This document shows positions 1 through 6,264 of a DNA stretch of 6,264 nucleotides, piece by piece; position 1 is the first letter of the stretch; each line of letters opens with the position of its first letter. The notes under the pieces are model-generated. The model was given only the letters and a program-made list of their open reading frames with translations. It did no database searches and was not told the origin of the DNA. Both the position numbers and the translations under genes were made by a program. Source of the DNA: an uncultured Thermoleophilia bacterium (GTDB lineage: Bacteria; Actinomycetota; Thermoleophilia; UBA2241); the NCBI GenBank assembly GCA_903921965.1, contig CAIXSE010000456.1, positions 1-6,264 of the forward strand, in the 5' to 3' direction.

Positions 1-1538
1 ATGATCTCGCGCGCCGTGCTCAGCAGGTTGGTCGGGTAGAAGTAGGCGAGGTCGGCGGTCTCGTCGGGCCAGCCCCACGTGGCGAACGGCCACAGGGCGG
101 AGCTGAACCAGGTGTCGAGCACGTCGGTCTCGCGGCGCAGGGCCGTGCCGCCGCACTTCGGGCAGGCCTTCGGTCCGGTCTCCGCCACGACCGTCTCGCG
201 GCAGTCGTCGCTCTCGCAGTACCACACCGGCAGCTGGTGGCCCCACCAGAGCTGGCGGCTGATGCACCAGGGGCGCAGGTTCTCCATCCAGTCGATGTAG
301 ACACGCCCCCAGCGCTCGGGCGTGAACACGACCCTGCCGTCGCGCACCACGTCGGTGGCCGGCGCCTTGAGCTCGTCCATGCGCATGAACCACTGCTCGC
401 TGATGAGCGGCTCGATGGGCGTGCCGCAGCGGTCGCAGGTGGCCACGCTGTGCGGGTAGTCGTCGACCTTCTCGAGCACGCCGAGCTTGCGCAGGTCCTC
501 GATGACGCGCTCGGCGGCCTCTTCGACCTCGAGCCCGGCGTACGGGCCGCCGGCCGCGGTGATGCGGCCGTCCTGGCCGATGGCCTGGACGGTCTCGAGC
601 CCGTGGGTGCGGCCGATGTCGAAGTCGGTGAGGTCGTGCGCCGGGGTGATCTTGAGGGCGCCGGTGCCGAAGGCCGGGTCGACGCGCTCGTCGGCCACGA
701 TCTTGAGCTCGCGGCCGAGCAGCGGCAGGGTGGCCGTCTTGCCGACAGCATCCTTGTAGCGCTCGTCGTCGGGGTGCACCGCCACGGCGGTGTCGCCGAG
801 CATGGTCTCCGGGCGGGTGGTGGCGATCGTGACCGACCCGCCCCCGTCCACCGGGTAGCGGATGTAGTTGAGCGTGCCCGGCATGTCCTTGTACGCCACC
901 TCGAGGTCGCTGATGGCCGTGCCGCAGCGCGGGCACCAGTTCACGAGGTAGTGGTCCTTGTAGATGTAGCCCTTCTCGTAGAGGGCGACGAAGACCCGCG
1001 TGACCGCGCGCACGTAGCCTTCGTCGAAGGTGAAGCGCTCGCGCTCGTAGTCGCACGAGCAGCCCAGGCTCTTGAGCTGGCGGATGATGTTGCCCCCGTA
1101 CTCCTTGCGCCAGGCCCAGACGCGCTTCGCGAACTCCTCGCGGCCCAGGTCCTCCTTGGTGAGCCCCTCGGTGCGCAGCAGCTTCTCGACCACGTTCTGC
1201 GTGGCGATGCCGGCGTGGTCGGTGCCCACGAGCCAGCAGGCGTTCTCGCCGAGCATGCGGTGGTAGCGCGTGAGGACGTCCTGGATGGTGCCGTTGAGGG
1301 CGTGGCCCATGTGCAGGTTGCCGGTGACGTTGGGCGGCGGGATGACGATGGAGTACGGCGTGCGGGCCGGGTCGGGCTCGGCGTGGAACAGGTCTTCGCC
1401 GAGCCACTCCTCCATCCACCGGGCCTCGACGGCGGCCGGCTCGAAGCGCGTGGTCTCGCGGAGGTACTCGGGACCGCGCGGCGGAGAGGCGGAAGCCTCG
1501 CCGGCCGGCGGCGTGACGTTGTCGCGGTGGTCGCTCAT
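1..1538 (-). CDS. valS: Valyl-tRNA synthetase, N-terminal 512 residues (3' end beyond left edge)
   Basis: Class I aminoacyl-tRNA synthetase that attaches valine to tRNA-Val in the cytoplasm and hydrolyses mischarged Thr-tRNA. The HIGH-type motif PPPNVTGNLHMGH lies at residues 67-79 (H76, M77, G78, H79). The editing (CP1) domain is marked by TTRPETMLGDTAVAVHPDD at 240-258 and GTGALKITPAHD at 291-302. Cysteine pairs C202/C205 and C368/C371, and the group C441, C446, C459, C462, look like zinc-binding knuckles. CISRQLWWGH near 425-434 and DVLDTWFSSALWPF near 472-485 are typical of ValRS. The KMSKS loop, anticodon-binding domain and C-terminal coiled coil should lie beyond the edge, about 370 residues by comparison with usual lengths near 880. 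The ATG start is supported by GAGG five bases upstream. The first ~25 residues are a low-complexity extension before the conserved RFEPAAVEARW. It is separated from lon by an opposing gene, so it probably has its own promoter. Confidence 0.98.
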   Translation of the reverse strand, partial: MSDHRDNVTPPAGEASASPPRGPEYLRETTRFEPAAVEARWMEEWLGEDLFHAEPDPARTPYSIVIPPPNVTGNLHMGHALNGTIQDVLTRYHRMLGENACWLVGTDHAGIATQNVVEKLLRTEGLTKEDLGREEFAKRVWAWRKEYGGNIIRQLKSLGCSCDYERERFTFDEGYVRAVTRVFVALYEKGYIYKDHYLVNWCPRCGTAISDLEVAYKDMPGTLNYIRYPVDGGGSVTIATTRPETMLGDTAVAVHPDDERYKDAVGKTATLPLLGRELKIVADERVDPAFGTGALKITPAHDLTDFDIGRTHGLETVQAIGQDGRITAAGGPYAGLEVEEAAERVIEDLRKLGVLEKVDDYPHSVATCDRCGTPIEPLISEQWFMRMDELKAPATDVVRDGRVVFTPERWGRVYIDWMENLRPWCISRQLWWGHQLPVWYCESDDCRETVVAETGPKACPKCGGTALRRETDVLDTWFSSALWPFATWGWPDETADLAYFYPTNLLSTAREI

Positions 1539-1543
1539 GGGGG

Positions 1544-1547
1544 CCTC
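1544..1547 (-). promoter_or_regulatory. valS ribosome binding site
   Basis: GAGG on the minus strand, five bases before the valS ATG at 1538. It supports this start. The bases GAGGCC (1547 down to 1542) can also pair with GGCCTT at 1591 down to 1586 in the leader, so access to the site may depend on leader folding. Confidence 0.6.
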
Positions 1548-1561
1548 GGCGGTCTGGTGAC

Positions 1562-1580
1562 GCGGGCGCCGCGCGCCCGC
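1562..1580 (-). promoter_or_regulatory. valS leader hairpin 2
   Basis: A perfect 8-bp inverted repeat: GCGGGCGC at 1562-1569 and GCGCCCGC at 1573-1580, with a three-base loop. It lies between leader hairpin 1 and the valS ribosome binding site. There is no T-run after it, so it does not look like a classical intrinsic terminator. The sequence shows the structure; a regulatory role is only inferred. Confidence 0.4.
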
Positions 1581-1587
1581 CAGTCAA

Positions 1588-1615
1588 GGCCGCGCGCCGG
1601 AGGCGGCTCGCGGCC
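1588..1615 (-). promoter_or_regulatory. valS leader hairpin 1
   Basis: On the minus strand, GGCCGCG (1615-1609) pairs with CGCGGCC (1594-1588). Inside it, GCCG (1607-1604) pairs with CGGC (1599-1596) across a CCTC loop, with one A/G mismatch between the two helices. This gives 11 pairs in 28 bases. The structure would begin almost at the predicted transcription start. Its 3' arm overlaps the bases able to pair with the valS ribosome binding site. No T-box consensus or long specifier stem is present. Confidence 0.4.
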
Positions 1616-1622
1616 ACGCGCC

Positions 1623-1652
1623 AGTATACCGGGATGAGGCCGCGACTGCCGA
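1623..1652 (-). promoter_or_regulatory. Candidate sigma70-type promoter for valS
   Basis: On the minus strand, TCGGCA (1652-1647, four of six matches to TTGACA) and TATACT (1628-1623, five of six matches to TATAAT) are separated by 18 bases. Transcription would start near 1616 and give a leader of about 78 bases before the valS ATG. TATACT is an unusually AT-rich hexamer in this GC-rich intergenic region, which strengthens the call. It also suits the fact that valS cannot be read through simply from the lon side, because an opposing gene and a strong hairpin lie between. Confidence 0.5.
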
Positions 1653-1740
1653 GAGCACGCGGCGCGGCCGGGCGGCTGCCGGCGGTCCGCCCCGGACGGG
1701 CCGTGGGCGGCGGCCACCGGCGCCACCCTCCCGCACGGTG

Positions 1741-1746
1741 TACACT
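1741..1746 (+). promoter_or_regulatory. Candidate -10 element for the plus-strand antitoxin-like gene
   Basis: TACACT matches TATAAT at four of six positions, including the T-A at positions 1-2 and the final T. It would place a transcript start near 1753, about 54 bases before the GTG start. No convincing -35 hexamer is present 16-19 bases upstream, so the promoter is weakly supported or depends on an activator or alternative sigma factor. Confidence 0.3.
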
Positions 1747-1760
1747 GCCTCGCACACTGC
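1742..1760 (+). repeat. Direct repeat ACACTGC x2 over the candidate -10
   Basis: ACACTGC occurs at 1742-1748 and again at 1754-1760, a 12-base period. The first copy overlaps the candidate -10 of the downstream gene. Just after it, GCCGGG (1763-1768) and CCCGGC (1777-1782) form a 6-bp inverted repeat that includes the palindrome GGCATGCC (1771-1778). Antitoxin-type proteins often bind such repeats to repress their own gene, but here this is only a possibility. Confidence 0.3.
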
Positions 1761-1795
1761 ACGCCGGGTCGGCATGCCCGGCAGGCCGAACGACC

Positions 1796-1803
1796 GAGGT
1801 GAG
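1796..1803 (+). promoter_or_regulatory. Ribosome binding site choosing the GTG start at 1807
   Basis: GAGGTGAG is a strong match to the anti-Shine-Dalgarno sequence, with the GAGG core ending seven bases before GTG 1807. This decides the start over an in-frame GTG at 1738, which would add 23 unconserved-looking residues and would overlap the candidate -10 element. Confidence 0.7.
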
Positions 1804-1806
1804 TCT

Positions 1807-2370
1807 GTGGAGACGTGGGAGACCGGCGAGGCCGGACGGCACTTCGAGACGGTGTTCGACGGCACCATGCGCGGCGACTGGCAGCTCATCGGGCGGGAAG
1901 GCCGTGTCGAAGCCGTCCTCGCCGAGGTGAGCGAGCTCACCGACCTGCTGGGCGGGTCGTACCCGTTCCGCCCCACGGCGACCGCCGGCGCGGACGGCGG
2001 CACCGAGCTCTGGCTCCCCGAGCTCGGTCTGCACACGTCCGGTCCGACGCTGGAGGCGGCGCGCGCCGACCTCGCCGACGCGATGCTGCGCTTCGCGCAG
2101 GCGTGGGCCGAGCAGGCCGCGGCGCTCTCGGGCAGGATCGTCTCGAACGGCTACGCGCGCCGCATCCTGCTGGCCGGCGACCGCGACCGGGTGCTGGCGA
2201 TGATCGACCGCGACGCCGCGCGCGAGGCCGTGCCCACACGCGCCACCCACGTGTGGACCGAGGCCGACCCCGACAAACCCCGCCGCTGGATGGGGCCGCG
2301 CGACCGCCTCGAGAAGCTGCACGAAGCCCAGGCCGGGCGCGACGGCGCGGCGGACGAGCAGGCCGACTGA
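1807..2370 (+). CDS. Orphan antitoxin-like protein (Phd/HicB-like features), 187 aa
   Basis: A cytoplasmic protein with no signal peptide or membrane segment. Residues 24-48 (DWQLIGREGRVEAVLAEVSE and following) resemble the strand-turn-helix of Phd/YefM-type antitoxins, where 'R-x-G-R-x-x-A-V-L' is common. Residues 52-98 contain YPFRP, then ELWLPELGLHTSGPTLEAAR (67-86), which reads like the HicB pattern of a beta strand, 'PELG', 'TLEEA' and a long helix. The C-terminal third is charged, with GYARRILLAGDRDRVLAMID (115-134) and WMGPRDRLEKLHEA (161-174), and I do not recognise it. The GTG start follows a strong ribosome binding site. It is the only plus-strand gene in the window and sits convergent to the lon operon and divergent from valS. 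There is no room for a toxin gene on either side. Base composition matches the neighbours, so recent transfer is not evident. The gene is convincing; the antitoxin assignment is from motif resemblance only. Confidence 0.75.
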   Translation: METWETGEAGRHFETVFDGTMRGDWQLIGREGRVEAVLAEVSELTDLLGGSYPFRPTATAGADGGTELWLPELGLHTSGPTLEAARADLADAMLRFAQAWAEQAAALSGRIVSNGYARRILLAGDRDRVLAMIDRDAAREAVPTRATHVWTEADPDKPRRWMGPRDRLEKLHEAQAGRDGAADEQAD

Positions 2371-2432
2371 CGCCTCACGCCCCGGCGGGACGGCGGCTGT
2401 CGCCCCACCGCCCGCAACGTGCCCGGAACACC

Positions 2433-2471
2433 CGAGGGGCGGCGGCGCGCAGCGCGCGCCGCCGCCCCTCG
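2433..2471. terminator. Perfect 18-bp hairpin between convergent genes, probable bidirectional terminator
   Basis: The arms 2433-2450 and 2454-2471 are exact reverse complements, all 18 bases, closing an AGC loop at 2451-2453. The stem is almost entirely G and C. It lies 62 bases after the plus-strand stop (2370) and 35 bases before the minus-strand stop (2507), as expected for a shared terminator of two converging transcripts. There is no T-run on either side, so it would act as a stable hairpin without a U-tract, or as a 3'-end stabiliser or block to Rho-independent read-through. A short GTGAC/GTCAC repeat (2471-2483) abuts it. The other bases of the 2371-2506 gap show nothing recognisable. 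Confidence 0.7.
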
Positions 2472-2506
2472 TGACATCGTCACAGGTGCGGCCGGAGGCC
2501 CGGACG

Positions 2507-2704
2507 TCACGCCTCGGCCGGGGCGTCCTCCTCGGGCGGCAGCTCGCCGCCGCTGGCCTCGATGGCGCACACCTGGCAGAACTCGTCTGAGCCTTCGATC
2601 GTGGTGCCGCACGCCGAGCAGGTCACCTCGAGCTTCCCTGTGGCTGCGTCCACGCCCGGTTCCTCGGTGGACCCAGGCGTCTGATGGTTGTGCTCTTCAC
2701 CCAT
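2507..2704 (-). CDS. Acidic zinc-ribbon microprotein downstream of lon, 65 aa
   Basis: I do not recognise a named family. A short N-terminal tail (1-24) leads to a single compact zinc-ribbon-like core: CSAC at 29-32 and CQVC at 43-46, ten residues apart, with hydrophobic residues L25, V27, I36 and F42 around them. This is followed by a Pro/Glu-rich tail (52-65). The protein is very acidic: 15 Asp/Glu, one Lys (K24) and no Arg, so a nucleic-acid-binding role is less likely than protein binding. There is no signal peptide or membrane segment. The ATG at 2704 is preceded by GAGGAG nine bases upstream. It begins 71 bases after the lon stop on the same strand with no clear promoter between, so it is probably the last gene of the clpX-lon transcript. 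An adaptor or regulatory partner for the proteases is a guess from position alone. An open frame continues upstream within lon but has no conserved content. Confidence 0.8.
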   Translation of the reverse strand: MGEEHNHQTPGSTEEPGVDAATGKLEVTCSACGTTIEGSDEFCQVCAIEASGGELPPEEDAPAEA

Positions 2705-2713
2705 GGTGCCGCG

Positions 2714-2719
2714 CTCCTC
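2714..2719 (-). promoter_or_regulatory. Ribosome binding site of the zinc-ribbon microprotein
   Basis: GAGGAG on the minus strand, nine bases before the ATG at 2704. It is the clearest Shine-Dalgarno sequence in the minus-strand operon. It fixes the start of this small gene, whose frame is otherwise open for a long way upstream through lon. Confidence 0.7.
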
Positions 2720-2775
2720 ACGACAAGATGACAGGACCCTCAGCCGGGATGGTACCCGCGCCGCCGCGAAGCCTA

Positions 2776-6264
<3,489 letters not shown>

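Noticed and set aside
237..1637. 466-codon open frame on the plus strand opposite valS
   Set aside because: It is antisense to conserved valS and runs past its start into the valS leader. The translation is repetitive and domain-free, the typical shadow of GC-rich codons.
1539..1700. T-box riboswitch upstream of valS
   Set aside because: No T-box consensus or specifier-type long stem is seen, and the leader predicted from the promoter is only about 78 bases.
1738..1806. Upstream GTG start for the antitoxin-like gene
   Set aside because: It overlaps the candidate -10 and has no ribosome binding site, whereas GTG 1807 has a strong one at good spacing.
2471..2483. GTGAC-ATC-GTCAC inverted repeat as an operator
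   Set aside because: It is only 5 bp long, lies between convergent genes and not at a promoter, and abuts the terminator stem; chance or a terminator-flank effect is more likely.

Overview
The window is a GC-rich (roughly 70% by eye), gene-dense chromosomal segment from a bacterium. Most of it is a conserved housekeeping block on the minus strand. Read in the direction of transcription (right to left), it holds clpX (5' end beyond the right edge), lon, a 65-residue zinc-ribbon microprotein, and, after a break, valS (3' end beyond the left edge). A single 187-residue gene on the plus strand sits in the break. No insertion sequence, CRISPR array, tRNA or rRNA is visible.

The order clpX, lon, then valS recalls two known arrangements: clpX-valS-folC of Actinomycetota, and clpX-lon with a nearby valS-folC in Bacillota. 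With the very high GC and GTG starts, a deep-branching actinomycetote (for example a Coriobacteriia-like lineage) is the best guess. This is an inference; no marker gene in the window settles it.

Layout: 1-1538 valS (minus, partial). 1539-1806 is a divergent intergenic region holding a candidate valS promoter, a short structured valS leader with two hairpins, and a candidate promoter with a short direct repeat for the plus-strand gene. 1807-2370 is the plus-strand orphan antitoxin-like gene. 2371-2506 is a convergent gap with a perfect 18-bp hairpin, probably a bidirectional terminator. 2507-2704 is the zinc-ribbon microprotein. 2776-5334 is lon. 5315-6264 is clpX, overlapping lon by 20 bases.

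Functionally, ClpX (unfoldase for ClpP) and Lon (self-contained AAA+ protease) form a protein quality-control operon whose translation is probably coupled. The acidic zinc-ribbon microprotein has its own good ribosome binding site and probably shares the lon transcript. ValRS charges tRNA-Val and has a separate promoter. The plus-strand gene looks like a solitary antitoxin-type protein with no toxin gene next to it. I see no clear new multi-gene system. The best candidates for something undescribed are the microprotein behind lon, the orphan antitoxin-like gene, and the structured valS leader.
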